A stretch of 64,000 nt of DNA, from NCBI RefSeq assembly GCF_003626635.1, contig NZ_RAZT01000002.1, forward strand, positions 186,001 to 250,000. The letters run 5' to 3'. This DNA is from Micromonospora musae. GTDB taxonomy: Bacteria; Actinomycetota; Actinomycetes; Mycobacteriales; Micromonosporaceae. Position numbers and translations under genes: made by a program. Numbering within the stretch: the first letter of the stretch is position 1; each line of letters opens with the position of its first letter. This document shows, piece after piece, positions 22,724-30,896 of this stretch. The notes under the pieces are model-generated. The model was given only the letters and a program-made list of their open reading frames with translations. It did no database searches and was not told the DNA's origin.

Positions 22724-24853
22724 ATGCCAGGAACGGTCGGGCGGGTCCCCACACCGTCGGCGCCGCTGTCCGGGTCACCCGTCCGGGCCGACGCGGCGGC
22801 CGCCGTCCTGGCGTACGACTGGGCCGGCACGGCGCTCGGTCCGCGCCACTGCTGGGATCCCGCGGTGCGGGCGGTCGTCGACCTCGTCCTCGCCTCCCCG
22901 GTGCCGATGGCCCTCGCCTACGGCGAAGACCTCCTCCTGATCTACAACGACGGCTACGCCGAGCTGATCGGTGAGCACCACCCGGCGGCTGTGGGGCGCC
23001 CCGCCGCCGAGGTGTTCCACGAGCTGTGGCGCCTGCCGGGCGTCGGGAATGTGATCGAACGCGTCTACCGCGACGGCGGGACGTTCCTGGAGAAGGAGAG
23101 CACGCTCCAGCTGGTCCGCGACCGCAGCGGCGTGGTCGAGCAGGCCGTCTTCACCTGCGGGTACTCGCCGGTGCGCGACGGGGGCGGGCGGGTCGTGGCG
23201 GTGCTCGCCGTGGCGGCCGAGACCACCCACGTCACCCAGCAGCTGCAGAGCCTCAGCGAGGTCGCCGCCGCGCTGGCCGGCACGCTGACCCTGGACGACG
23301 TCGCCCGGGTCGCCCTGCGTTACGCGATCACCACGTTCGACGCCGACCGGGTCGCGTTCGGGGTGGACGAGGGGGGCGGCGGCTGGCGGATGGTCCGCCG
23401 GATCCGGGGCGAGCTGATCGACGAGGCTGACGAGCGGCTCCCCCCGCTGTGGCGGCGTACCCCCGCCGACTGGCCGGACCCGCTGGTGCAGGCGGCCCGG
23501 ACGGGCAATCCGCTGATCACGAGCGCCGGTCAGCCGCTGCGCGAGACCGCCGTGGACCGGCACGACCAGAAGATCGTCTCGCTCGCCGCGGCGCCGCTGC
23601 ACGCGTCGGTCGTCCGCGGTGGGCTCTCCGTCGGCCACCAGGCCGCACGCACCTGGTCCGCCGCCGAGCGCGCGCTGCTCGCCGCGTCGGCGGAGCTCAT
23701 CGGGCAGGCGGCCGAACGGGCTCGGCGGTTCGAGACCCAGCACGGCACCGCCCAACTACTGCAACGCAGCATGCTGCCCGAGCACCTGCCGGACCTGCCC
23801 CGGCTGCGCATCGCGGCCCGCTACGACCCGGGGGTGGACGGCAACGCGGCCGGCGGCGACTTCTACGACGCCTTCCTGCTGCCCACCGGCGAGCTGGGGG
23901 TCGTGCTCGGCGACGTGGCCGGGCACGACGTGCGGGCCGCGGCCCGGATGGGTCAGGTACGCGCGGCGCTGCGGGCGCTGGCCCTGACCGATCCGCGTCC
24001 GGACGCCGTCCTGGCCGGCCTGGACCGGCTCGTCGCCAGCCTGGGCACCGAGGCCGGCACGCCCGAACTCTTCGTCACCGTGATCTTCGGGGTCATCGAC
24101 GCCGAACGGCAGGAGTTGACCCTGGCCAGCGCGGGGCACCCGGCCCCGCTGATCCGCCGCTGCGCCCCGGACCAGCGGCCGTACGCCGAGTACGTCGACC
24201 TGCCCACCGGCGCGCCGCTCGGGCTCGGTGCCCGACCGGCGGTGACGACTGTCCGGTTCGCGCCCGGGGACACGCTGCTGCTCTTCAGTGACGGGGTGAT
24301 CGAGCGGCGGCGGCAGAGCCTCAGCGTCGGCCTGGCCACCCTCGCCGACGCGGTGGGCGCGGCCGGCAGCGGCGACCCGCGGGCGCTCTGCGCGGTGGCC
24401 AGCGCGGCGGTTCCCGAGGCCACCGAGGACGATGTCGCCGTCCTCGCGGTGGAGCACGCGTTGGTGCCGAGCCGGTCGGCGGCGATGGAGGTGCCGGCGG
24501 AGCCGACCGCCCCGAGCCGCGTGCGGCGCTGGTTGACCGCGCAGCTCGGCGAGTGGCGGGTGCCGGAGTCGCTGATCAGCGCGGCGGTGCTCTGCACCAG
24601 CGAGTTGACCACCAACGCGCTGCTGCACGCCGGCACCGCCGCCCGGGTGGAGATCGACCTGAGCGCCGAGCGGCTGCTGGTCTCGGTCGCCGACTCGGGC
24701 ACCCGCGGGGCGGTGACCCGCGCCCAGACCGACACGTTGAGCAGCCGGGGCCGGGGGCTCGGGCTGATCGAGGAGCTGAGCGACGCCTGGGGCACCGACC
24801 CGACGGTGCGCGGCTCGACCGTGTGGTTCGAGCTGCTGCTCCCCGCCGACTGA
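22724..24853 (+). CDS. PAS-GAF-SpoIIE phosphatase with C-terminal HATPase domain
   Basis: A 709-aa sensor phosphatase. In order: a PAS-like domain (about 20-160), a GAF domain (about 180-340), a PP2C/SpoIIE domain (about 360-570, with GGDFYD, GDVAGHD and FSDGV metal-binding aspartates) and an RsbW/SpoIIAB-like ATPase domain (about 590-705, N-box ELTTNALLHA, G1 ADSG, GRGLGL). The two output domains have opposite activities on anti-sigma antagonists: phosphatase activates, kinase inhibits. It is soluble. ATG is 6 nt after TAGGCT, hence probably leaderless. It could feed the SigB-type factor at 34062 (inference); no STAS antagonist is in the window. Confidence 0.9.
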   Translation: MPGTVGRVPTPSAPLSGSPVRADAAAAVLAYDWAGTALGPRHCWDPAVRAVVDLVLASPVPMALAYGEDLLLIYNDGYAELIGEHHPAAVGRPAAEVFHELWRLPGVGNVIERVYRDGGTFLEKESTLQLVRDRSGVVEQAVFTCGYSPVRDGGGRVVAVLAVAAETTHVTQQLQSLSEVAAALAGTLTLDDVARVALRYAITTFDADRVAFGVDEGGGGWRMVRRIRGELIDEADERLPPLWRRTPADWPDPLVQAARTGNPLITSAGQPLRETAVDRHDQKIVSLAAAPLHASVVRGGLSVGHQAARTWSAAERALLAASAELIGQAAERARRFETQHGTAQLLQRSMLPEHLPDLPRLRIAARYDPGVDGNAAGGDFYDAFLLPTGELGVVLGDVAGHDVRAAARMGQVRAALRALALTDPRPDAVLAGLDRLVASLGTEAGTPELFVTVIFGVIDAERQELTLASAGHPAPLIRRCAPDQRPYAEYVDLPTGAPLGLGARPAVTTVRFAPGDTLLLFSDGVIERRRQSLSVGLATLADAVGAAGSGDPRALCAVASAAVPEATEDDVAVLAVEHALVPSRSAAMEVPAEPTAPSRVRRWLTAQLGEWRVPESLISAAVLCTSELTTNALLHAGTAARVEIDLSAERLLVSVADSGTRGAVTRAQTDTLSSRGRGLGLIEELSDAWGTDPTVRGSTVWFELLLPAD

Positions 24854-24922
24854 CCGAGCCCCGCCGAGTGAACCGAGCCCCGCTGCGCGTCGGCCCCGGC
24901 CGCGGCGGGTAGGAGGTCCGCC

Positions 24923-25600
24923 ATGCCTACCGACAATCCCAGCGGCGTCCTCTTCGACGTCGACGGCACCCTGGTCGACACCACCTACCTGCACACGGTG
25001 AGCTGGTGGGAGGCGCTGCGCCAGACCGACCAGCCGGTCCCGATGGCCACCGTGCACCGGGCGATCGGGATGGGCTCCGACAAGCTGCTCGACCACCTGC
25101 TCGGCCCGGAGCGCGACCGCGACGCCGACGGGCGGCTGCGCGACGCGCACGACACCCTCTACGCCGAGTACTGGGAGCGCCTCACGCCGCTTCCCGGGGC
25201 GGCGGACCTGCTGCGGGCGTGCGCCGAACGCGGGTTGCGGGTGGTGCTCGCCACGTCGGCCGCCGAGCACGAGGTCACCGCCCTGCGCCGGGCGCTGGAC
25301 GCGGACGACGTGATCGCGGCGGTCACCTCGTCGGAAGACGCGGCGCAGAGCAAGCCGGCGCCGGACATCCTGGTCGCCGCGTTGGACCAGTCCGGTCTGC
25401 CCGCCGAGCGGGTGGTCTTCGTCGGCGACTCGGTGTGGGACGTCGCCGCCGCCGGCAAGCTGGACATCCCCTGCGTCGGGCTGACCTGCGGCGGAACCAG
25501 CCGGGGTGAGCTGGCCGGGGCCGGCGCGGTGGCGGTCTACGACGATCCGGCCGCGCTCCTGGCGACGCTCGACGACTCACCGCTGACCCGCTCGACATGA
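24923..25600 (+). CDS. HAD family hydrolase (phosphoglycolate phosphatase/beta-phosphoglucomutase-like)
   Basis: A 225-aa HAD subfamily IA protein: LFDVDGTLVDT nucleophile loop, a helical cap, VVLATSAAEHE (motif II), the lysine in SSEDAAQSKPAPDI (motif III) and FVGDSVWDVAAAG (motif IV). The cap and motifs fit phosphoglycolate phosphatase or beta-phosphoglucomutase relatives. ATG 24923 follows AGGAGG. It hydrolyses or rearranges a small phosphoester; specificity is unknown. Confidence 0.85.
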   Translation: MPTDNPSGVLFDVDGTLVDTTYLHTVSWWEALRQTDQPVPMATVHRAIGMGSDKLLDHLLGPERDRDADGRLRDAHDTLYAEYWERLTPLPGAADLLRACAERGLRVVLATSAAEHEVTALRRALDADDVIAAVTSSEDAAQSKPAPDILVAALDQSGLPAERVVFVGDSVWDVAAAGKLDIPCVGLTCGGTSRGELAGAGAVAVYDDPAALLATLDDSPLTRST

Positions 25601-25694
25601 GAGTCGCTCGGGGCTGAGGCATAGCCGGAGCGCCGGCGGGGCAAGGTCTGTCACCGCCTGCCCGCACCTCGCGGGCGCGCTCGGAGGTGGTGCG

Positions 25695-26987
25695 GTGGAA
25701 CCGGTGGACGTGGCGTTCGCGGTGGTGGGTCTCGGTGCCCTGCTCGCCGGTGTCCTCCCCCGGTTGCTGGAACGCCGGCCGCTCTCCATGCCAATCGCGT
25801 TCCTCGGGCTCGGCATGGCGGTGTTCGTGCTGCCCATCGGTCTGCCGGTGCCGGACCCGCTGGCCCGTCCCGAACTGGCCACGCACCTCACCGAGGTCGG
25901 GGTGATCGTCGCCCTGATGGGCGCCGGGTTGAAGATCGACCGCCCGTTGAGCTGGTCGCGGTGGTCCTCCACCTGGCGGCTGCTGGCCGTCGCGATGCCC
26001 CTCTGCATCGTGGCGGTGGCCCTGCTCGGATGGTGGTGGGCGGGGCTGGTGCCGGCGGCCGCGTTGCTGCTGGGCAGCGCGCTCGCGCCCACCGACCCGG
26101 TTCTCGCCTCGGACGTCCAGGTGGGCGAGCCGACCGACGCGGAGGACTCGGAGGACGAGGTGCGGTTCGCCCTCACCTCGGAGGCCGGCCTGAACGACGG
26201 GCTCGCCTTCCCGTTCGTGTACGCGGCGATCGCCATCGCGGGCACCAGCCTCGCGCCCGGGGACTGGCTGGCCCGGTGGCTCACCGTCGACGTGCTGTGG
26301 AAGGTCGGCATCGGGGTCGGCGGCGGGCTGCTCGTCGGCTGGCTGCTGGGCAAGCTCTTCTTCCGCGCCCCGAGGCAGCTGCGGTTGGCCCGGCACGCCG
26401 AGGGCTTCCTCGCGCTGGCCGCCACGTTCCTGGCGTACGGGCTGGTGGAGGTGGCCGGTGGCTACGGTTTCCTGGCGGTCTTCGTGGCCGCCCGGGCGAT
26501 CCGGGCCGCCGAACGGACCCACGAGTACCACGCCGTGCTGCACGACTTCGCCGAACAGATCGAGCGGCTGCTGACCGTCCTGTTGCTGCTGCTCTTCGGC
26601 GGCGCGGTGGTGGGCGGGCTGCTCGCCCCGCTCACCGTTCCGGCCGCCGCGGTCGGCCTCGCCCTGGTCTTCGTGTTCCGGCCGCTGTTCGGCTGGCTCT
26701 CGCTGCGCGGGGCGCCCGGACGGCCGGCCGAGCACTGGGTGATCGCGTCCTTCGGCATCCGCGGCGTCGGCTCGTTCTACTACCTGGCGTACGCGACCAC
26801 GAAGGCGGACTTCCCGCAGGCCGACCTGGTCTGGGCCACCGTCGGGCTCGTGGTGATCGTCTCGGTGCTGGTGCACGGCATCGCCGCGACCCCGATCATG
26901 CAGCTGCTGGACCGCGCCGACGAACGGAGCCGCGACCCGGAGTCGGAGCGCACGGCCGAACCCACGGCGAGCGCCGCCCCGGCTTGA
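25695..26987 (+). CDS. CPA1 family cation:proton antiporter
   Basis: A 430-aa protein with about 12 helices. The segment SALAPTDPVLASDVQVGEP and SEAGLNDGLAFPFVY contain the acidic residues that form the ion site in NhaP/CPA1 exchangers; IRGVGSFYYLAYA is the conserved late helix. GTG 25695 is preceded by GGAGGTGG. It exchanges Na+ or K+ for H+ and helps in salt and pH tolerance. It has a short polar C-terminal tail instead of a regulatory domain. Confidence 0.86.
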   Translation: MEPVDVAFAVVGLGALLAGVLPRLLERRPLSMPIAFLGLGMAVFVLPIGLPVPDPLARPELATHLTEVGVIVALMGAGLKIDRPLSWSRWSSTWRLLAVAMPLCIVAVALLGWWWAGLVPAAALLLGSALAPTDPVLASDVQVGEPTDAEDSEDEVRFALTSEAGLNDGLAFPFVYAAIAIAGTSLAPGDWLARWLTVDVLWKVGIGVGGGLLVGWLLGKLFFRAPRQLRLARHAEGFLALAATFLAYGLVEVAGGYGFLAVFVAARAIRAAERTHEYHAVLHDFAEQIERLLTVLLLLLFGGAVVGGLLAPLTVPAAAVGLALVFVFRPLFGWLSLRGAPGRPAEHWVIASFGIRGVGSFYYLAYATTKADFPQADLVWATVGLVVIVSVLVHGIAATPIMQLLDRADERSRDPESERTAEPTASAAPA

Positions 26988-27076
26988 GTCGGAGCGGCTG
27001 CGACCGGCGCTCGGCCGGGGGCATGAACCGGCGGCAGCCGGGGTATTGGCACACCTGTTCGAGGGAAGGTGGAATC

Positions 27077-27292
27077 ATGACGGACCGCAGCAGCGCCGAG
27101 GTCAACCCGCAGGGCGCGATCAAGGACCCCGACGAGTGGGTCACCGGGGCGGAGCCGCCCACGGCGGCGCAGGAGTCCTACCTGGCCACGCTCGCCCGGG
27201 AGGCGGACGCGGAGGTCCCCGAGGGGCTCACCAAGGCGGAGGCCTCCAAGCAAATCGACGAGCTCCAGGAGGAGACCGGCCGAGGCCAGTGA
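27077..27292 (+). CDS. DUF3072 small protein
   Basis: A 71-aa acidic cytoplasmic protein. IKDPDEWVTGAEPPTAAQESYLATLA and KAEASKQIDELQEETGR match the actinobacterial DUF3072 family. ATG 27077 has GGGAAGGTGGA upstream. A perfect GGGTAT at 27041-27046 resembles a stress -10 box but no good -35 is visible. The function is unknown; the C-terminal helix resembles the DUF3072 partner of DNA-binding proteins. Confidence 0.75.
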   Translation: MTDRSSAEVNPQGAIKDPDEWVTGAEPPTAAQESYLATLAREADAEVPEGLTKAEASKQIDELQEETGRGQ

Positions 27293-27644
27293 CGCCGGCG
27301 AGGCCGCCGGATCGGGTCAATCGGCCTCGGGCCCCGAGCGGCCTCGGGTCCCGACCGGCAGATCGGCCGTACGTTCGCGACCCGCGCCGACGGATCGGCC
27401 GTTCGTGGCGTGACCCGCACCGGCGGCCGCAACCATCGTGGTGAGCCCGATACCGCAGAGGCATAGATATGCCTGTGAGGTATCAGCCGCGCGACGGCCA
27501 GCCAGTGCCTCGCCGCGCCGCACACCGGCCCGCGCCGCGCTTCCGTCGGCACCCGGCAGGACCGGCGGCGCGCTTCGCCCGACCGACACCGTGCTTCGCC
27601 CGACACTGGCAGGTCGGCACCTGGCCGGGGCGGGGTGGGGCCGC
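27293..27644. other. 352-nt gap between convergent genes; contains a long palindrome
   Basis: No convincing gene is seen. The notable content is the palindrome at 27449-27484, which lies in a locally less G/C-rich stretch. The remaining sequence is low-complexity G/C with repeated CGGATCGG/GATCGGCC words. Confidence 0.6.
27449..27484. repeat. 36-nt palindrome
   Basis: GATACC-g-CA-g-AGGCATA-GA-TATGCCT-g-TG-a-GGTATC: 15 of 17 base pairs are matched and the two mismatches lie at symmetric positions, which looks like a dimeric protein site rather than an accidental hairpin. It could be an operator, a terminator or a recombination site; it has no U-tract and is ~157 nt past the nearest upstream stop codon. 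Confidence 0.6.
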
Positions 27645-28145
27645 TCAGCGCGGCGGGAGCCGGTGCAGCTCGACCCGGTCGAGCCGCCCCGCCGCGACCC
27701 GGGCGGAGAGGTAGGTGGCGTACGGCTGAGTCCGCCGGTCGGTCGGCGAGCCGGGGTTGAGCAGCCGCAGCCCGCCCGGGGCGACGGTGTCCCAGGGGAT
27801 GTGGGAGTGCCCGAAGACCAGCAGGTCGGTGTCCGGGAAGCGGGCGGCGCAGCGCTCCTCCCGGCGGGCCCGCGGTCCCGTCTCGTGCACGACGGCGACC
27901 CGCAGCCCGTCGAGCTCCACCCGGGCGATCTCGGGCAGCCGGGCTCGCAGCGCCGGCCCGTCGTTGTTGCCGTACACGCCGATCAGGCGGCGGGACCGGG
28001 CCTGCACCGCGTCCAGCAGCAATTCGTCGATCCAGTCGCCCGCGTGCAGCACCACGTCGGCCTTCTCGATCGCCGTCCAGAGCGGCACGGGCAGGTCCCG
28101 CGCCCGCTTCGGCACGTGGGTGTCCGCGGTGATGACCAGGCGCAC
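27645..28145 (-). CDS. YfcE/MJ0936-type metallophosphoesterase
   Basis: A 166-aa calcineurin-like phosphodiesterase: ITADTHVPK (first metal Asp-x-His), HAGDW, YGNND, and FGHSHIPW with the last metal histidines. The compact size is typical of YfcE/MJ0936 enzymes acting on cyclic or artificial phosphodiesters. The start is GTG 28145, 6 nt after a GAGAAT -10-like box, perhaps leaderless. It is soluble; the natural substrate is unknown. Confidence 0.86.
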   Translation of the reverse strand: MRLVITADTHVPKRARDLPVPLWTAIEKADVVLHAGDWIDELLLDAVQARSRRLIGVYGNNDGPALRARLPEIARVELDGLRVAVVHETGPRARREERCAARFPDTDLLVFGHSHIPWDTVAPGGLRLLNPGSPTDRRTQPYATYLSARVAAGRLDRVELHRLPPR

Positions 28146-28203
28146 CCGCCCATTCTCGTCGACCGGGACCGGCGGCGCCTGGCGTCACCGGCCGGCGCGC
28201 GGC

Positions 28204-28228
28204 GTTACCGGGCGGCGGGGGCGGGAAA
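28204..28228 (+). promoter_or_regulatory. Possible SigB/SigF-type promoter for the YflT-like gene
   Basis: GTTA (28204-28207), a 15-nt spacer and GGGAAA (28223-28228) are 26 nt before ATG 28255. This match is weaker than the others. Confidence 0.35.
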
Positions 28229-28254
28229 TGGTGGGTCCTACGAGGGAGGGACTC

Positions 28255-28851
28255 ATGACCAGTGCTTCGGGACCGAACGCCGGCTGGCGATCCGCCATGC
28301 CGGGCGGTGGCCTGCTCCCGTCCGGCCTGGCGGGTCGGACGACGCCGCCCGGCGACGGGCACGGCCCGGAGACCGGGCCGCCGACCGTGACGATCGGCTC
28401 GTATCCGGACTACTCGACCGCCCAACGGGTGGTGGACTACCTGGCGGACAACCGGTTCCCGGTGGAGCACACGGCCATCGTCGGCACGAACCTCACCCTG
28501 GTGGAGACGGTTCTCGGCCGGATGGACACGGGACGCGCGGCCCTGATCGGCGCGGGCACCGGCGCCTGGTTCGGGCTCTTCATCGGCCTGCTCTTCGGCA
28601 TCTTCACGGTCGGCAACTGGCTCGGCGTGATCGTGGTCGGGCTCGTGGTCGGCGCGATCTGGGGGGCGATCTTCGGCGCGGTGGCGCACGCGATGACCGG
28701 CGGGCAACGGGACTTCACCTCGGCGAGTTCGCTGCGCGCCGGCCAGTACGCGGTCATCGTCGACGCGACCCTGGCCGACCAGGCCCGGCAGCTGCTCGGC
28801 CGGCTGAACCTCGGCACGTCCGCGCCCGCACCCACGCCCGAGACCCGCTGA
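28255..28851 (+). CDS. General stress protein 17M/YflT-like membrane-associated protein
   Basis: A 198-aa protein. After a disordered Gly/Pro N-terminus, residues about 45-85 (IGSYPDYSTAQRVVDYLADNRFP) match the YflT/GSP17M ferredoxin-like fold. Two hydrophobic helices follow (AWFGLFIGLLFGIFTVGNW and VIVVGLVVGAIWGAIFGAVAHAM). A C-terminal segment (GQYAVIVDATLADQARQLL) completes the domain. ATG 28255 has GAGGGAGGG upstream. The family is induced by SigB in Bacillus; here a stress-type promoter is possible. Confidence 0.78.
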   Translation: MTSASGPNAGWRSAMPGGGLLPSGLAGRTTPPGDGHGPETGPPTVTIGSYPDYSTAQRVVDYLADNRFPVEHTAIVGTNLTLVETVLGRMDTGRAALIGAGTGAWFGLFIGLLFGIFTVGNWLGVIVVGLVVGAIWGAIFGAVAHAMTGGQRDFTSASSLRAGQYAVIVDATLADQARQLLGRLNLGTSAPAPTPETR

Positions 28852-28927
28852 TCGCGGCTACGTCGGATCCCGCCGCGCGAAGCAGGTCGAGGCGGCGGGA
28901 CCGGCGGGTCCGGTTGAGGGCAGCGGG

Positions 28928-29116
28928 CTACCCGCCGGCCAGGTCCGACCGGTACTGGCGGATCCACGCCTCGACGTCGGACTTTCGCCACACCTTGCCC
29001 ATGGCGAGCACGGCGACCGGCTCCGGGAAGTTTCGTTGATTGGCGATCACGGATGCGCGCTGCCGGGACACGTTCCCCAGCATCTCCCGAATCTCGGACA
29101 CGCCCACCAGGTCCAT
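28928..29116 (-). CDS. AlpA/excisionase-like helix-turn-helix protein
   Basis: A 62-aa MerR-like winged-helix protein: LVGVSEIREMLGNVSRQRASVIANQRNFPEPVAVLAMGKVWRKSDVEAWI is the AlpA/excisionase pattern (helix-turn-helix, FPEP turn, W-R-x-x-D-V-E-x-W). Proteins of this type act as phage or integrative-element Xis factors or as small regulators. ATG 29116 has no good ribosome site. No integrase is visible in the window. It is divergent from the gene at 29205. Confidence 0.75.
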   Translation of the reverse strand: MDLVGVSEIREMLGNVSRQRASVIANQRNFPEPVAVLAMGKVWRKSDVEAWIRQYRSDLAGG

Positions 29117-29169
29117 ACGTTGACGATGGCAGCGGCCAGGCATCACGACGGCGACAACTACGCAGACTA

Positions 29170-29198
29170 TTGACACTGACAACGCTCAGCGACACCAT
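29170..29198 (+). promoter_or_regulatory. Putative housekeeping promoter for the 100-aa zinc-type protein
   Basis: A perfect TTGACA (29170-29175), a 17-nt spacer and CACCAT (29193-29198) lie 6 nt before ATG 29205, compatible with a leaderless transcript. The -10 box is poor. Confidence 0.4.
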
Positions 29199-29204
29199 GG
29201 AGGG

Positions 29205-29507
29205 ATGGAACAACCGCAACGCCACCCGGCGCGACTCGACCCTCACCGGCCGCACCTGCCGCGGCGCCCGTCGTGGCGCTGCCGGGTGTGCCCGGATCTG
29301 GACTGGCCGTGCCCGTCCGCCCGGTTGTTGCTGGCCGTCGAGTACCGGCGCAATCTCGCGGGGCTCGCGGTCTACATGGGCCAGCAAATGGCCACCGCCC
29401 TGGAGGATCTCGGACGGCTCGACTCGGGCGGCCCGCCGGACGGGAACGCCCTGTACGAACGGTTCATCACGTGGATTCAGCGCAAGCGAGAGCTACCCCT
29501 CAGCTAG
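29205..29507 (+). CDS. Small Cys-rich protein of the actinobacterial type often labelled flavin reductase
   Basis: A 100-aa protein. WRCRVCPDLDWPCPSARLLLAVEY contains three cysteines in C-x2-C-x6-C spacing that, with a nearby His, could bind a metal. The following helix (LAVYMGQQMATALEDLGRLD) and the ending ALYERFITWIQRKRELP recur in many actinomycete proteins. The flavin reductase name is traditional and not supported by any motif here. Next to the divergent AlpA-like protein it may belong to a small regulatory module. Confidence 0.65.
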   Translation: MEQPQRHPARLDPHRPHLPRRPSWRCRVCPDLDWPCPSARLLLAVEYRRNLAGLAVYMGQQMATALEDLGRLDSGGPPDGNALYERFITWIQRKRELPLS

Positions 29508-29548
29508 CGGGCCGGGCTGACGCGAGAGCGAGACCCCAGACCGCCAGG

Positions 29549-30136
29549 TCAGCCGTGGTACGCCAGCTCGCCGGCGGTCAGCGCCACGTCGACCCGGTTC
29601 TCCTGCGGGGCGAGCGGGCAGGCCCAGCGGTCGTCGTAGGCGCAGGACGGGTTGTAGAGGTAGTTGGCGTCGAGCCGGACCCGGTCGCCGGGCAGGAGGG
29701 TCAGACCCCGCCCGAAGGTGCCCTTGACCGTGTCGGTCAGGTAGCGACCACCGCCGTAGCTCTCCCGGCCGCAGGTGGCGTCGCGTACGGGCACGAAGAG
29801 ACCGCCTCCGTACGCCATGATCCACCAGAGTGTGAGCGGGCCCCACGGCGTCTCGGCGACGGCGACCCGCCGGTAACGGATCACCCCGTCCGGCCCGCCG
29901 GTGTCGATCTCGGTCTCCCCCTCGGCGGGCCGCAGCGGTGCCTCCACGACCGCGGCGGGGTTCGGCGGGTGGTATCGCAGCCCGGTGAAGGCGGCGCGGT
30001 CCTCCGGCGGGATCGGGGTCTGCGGGTGGTCGGCGAAGAGCCGGTCACGTTCCGCGCGGAATCCGGCCAGGTCGAGGTCGGAGAGGTAGAGCTGGGCGAT
30101 CCGTTCCCGCCAGTCGAGCAGTTCGAGGTCGTTCAC
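29549..30136 (-). CDS. DUF1684 family protein
   Basis: A 195-aa soluble protein of the DUF1684 family: a helical N-terminus (LLDWRERIAQLYL), a beta-rich core (TLWWIMAYGGGLFVPVRDAT) and the hallmark YGGGRYLTDTVKGTFG ... LDANYLYNPSCAYDDRWACPLAPQEN. GTG 30136 is 6 nt after TAGGCT, so the message is probably leaderless. The function is unknown; conserved Cys and Asp/Asn near the end suggest a catalytic role (inference). Confidence 0.84.
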   Translation of the reverse strand: MNDLELLDWRERIAQLYLSDLDLAGFRAERDRLFADHPQTPIPPEDRAAFTGLRYHPPNPAAVVEAPLRPAEGETEIDTGGPDGVIRYRRVAVAETPWGPLTLWWIMAYGGGLFVPVRDATCGRESYGGGRYLTDTVKGTFGRGLTLLPGDRVRLDANYLYNPSCAYDDRWACPLAPQENRVDVALTAGELAYHG

Positions 30137-30189
30137 CCGACGAGCCTAGTCCGCGCGGGCGGCGCGTCGAGCGGACCGACCGACACCGG

Positions 30190-30750
30190 TCAGCCGGGCC
30201 ACTCCCCCGTTGCGCCGGCCGGCCACCGGTCGGTGGCGAGGCGGGCGTGCATGTGTTCGTCGTGCCGGCGGCCGTCGCCGTACTGGTAGGACTCCCGCAG
30301 CGTGCCCTCGACGCGGTAGCCGGCGCGTTCGGCGACGCGGCAGGAGGCCGGGTTTGCGGTGGCGTGGCAGAGCTGGATGCGGTGCAGGGCCAGCTGTTCG
30401 AAGCCCCAGCGGGTGAGCAGTTCGACGGCGCGGGAGGCGACGCCGCGACCGCGCGCCGCCGGTACGACCCAGTAGCCGATCTCGGCGTCCGCGGCGTGGA
30501 TGTCGTGCAGCGACACCGAGCCGAGCAGGCTCCCGTCGACGTCGTCGGCGACCGCCAACGAGACGTGGTCGCCGGCCGACCAGTCGGCGCGGCGGCGCAG
30601 CCACCTGCGGGTCGACTCCTCGTCCACCGGCCCGCCCTGCGGGTTCCATCGGGCGATGTCCGGATCGCGCAGCGCCGCCTCGACGGCCGGCGCGTCGGCT
30701 TCGAGCCAGGGGCGAAGCACCAGGCCGGGGACGGTCATCCGCTGATCCAC
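30190..30750 (-). CDS. GNAT N-acetyltransferase (RimJ/RimL-like)
   Basis: A 186-aa acetyl-CoA-dependent acyltransferase: LVLRPWLEADAPAVEAALRDPDIARW at the start, the acetyl-CoA loop VVPAARGRGVASRAVELL, and NPASCRVAERAGYRVEGTLRES, typical of RimJ/RimL-type protein N-terminal or small-molecule acetylases. GTG 30750 is used; ATG 30738 is also plausible. The substrate is unknown. Confidence 0.85.
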   Translation of the reverse strand: MDQRMTVPGLVLRPWLEADAPAVEAALRDPDIARWNPQGGPVDEESTRRWLRRRADWSAGDHVSLAVADDVDGSLLGSVSLHDIHAADAEIGYWVVPAARGRGVASRAVELLTRWGFEQLALHRIQLCHATANPASCRVAERAGYRVEGTLRESYQYGDGRRHDEHMHARLATDRWPAGATGEWPG

Positions 30751-30861
30751 GTGAAGAGTCTGTCACGCCTGGACGGCACCCGGCCGCGCGGTTTCGTTAA
30801 AACCTGCACCACCCCGCTGACGCCTGCCCTCTGCCATGGGGTGATCCAGCAGACAACAAGA

Positions 30862-30889
30862 TTGTTTAATTTTTAAGTAGTGCTAGAGT
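30862..30889 (+). promoter_or_regulatory. Promoter of the MarR-pirin operon
   Basis: TTGTTT (30862-30867), a 16-nt spacer and an extended -10 TGC-TAGAGT (30881-30889) place the transcript start at about 30897, exactly at a GTG codon. The spacer is strikingly AT-rich with TTTAATTTTTAAG, a likely MarR binding site overlapping the promoter (inference). Confidence 0.6.
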
Positions 30890-30896
30890 GATTGGC

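Noticed and set aside
27041-27046. GGGTAT before the DUF3072 gene as a SigB/SigF-type promoter
   Set aside because: The -10 is perfect but nothing close to GTTT lies 14-16 nt upstream, so it was left out of the promoter list.
29160-29190. TTGTCAGTG on the minus strand as a RecA-independent damage promoter
   Set aside because: The first box is perfect, but no TANNNT follows at 8 nt; TAGTCT is only 4 nt away.
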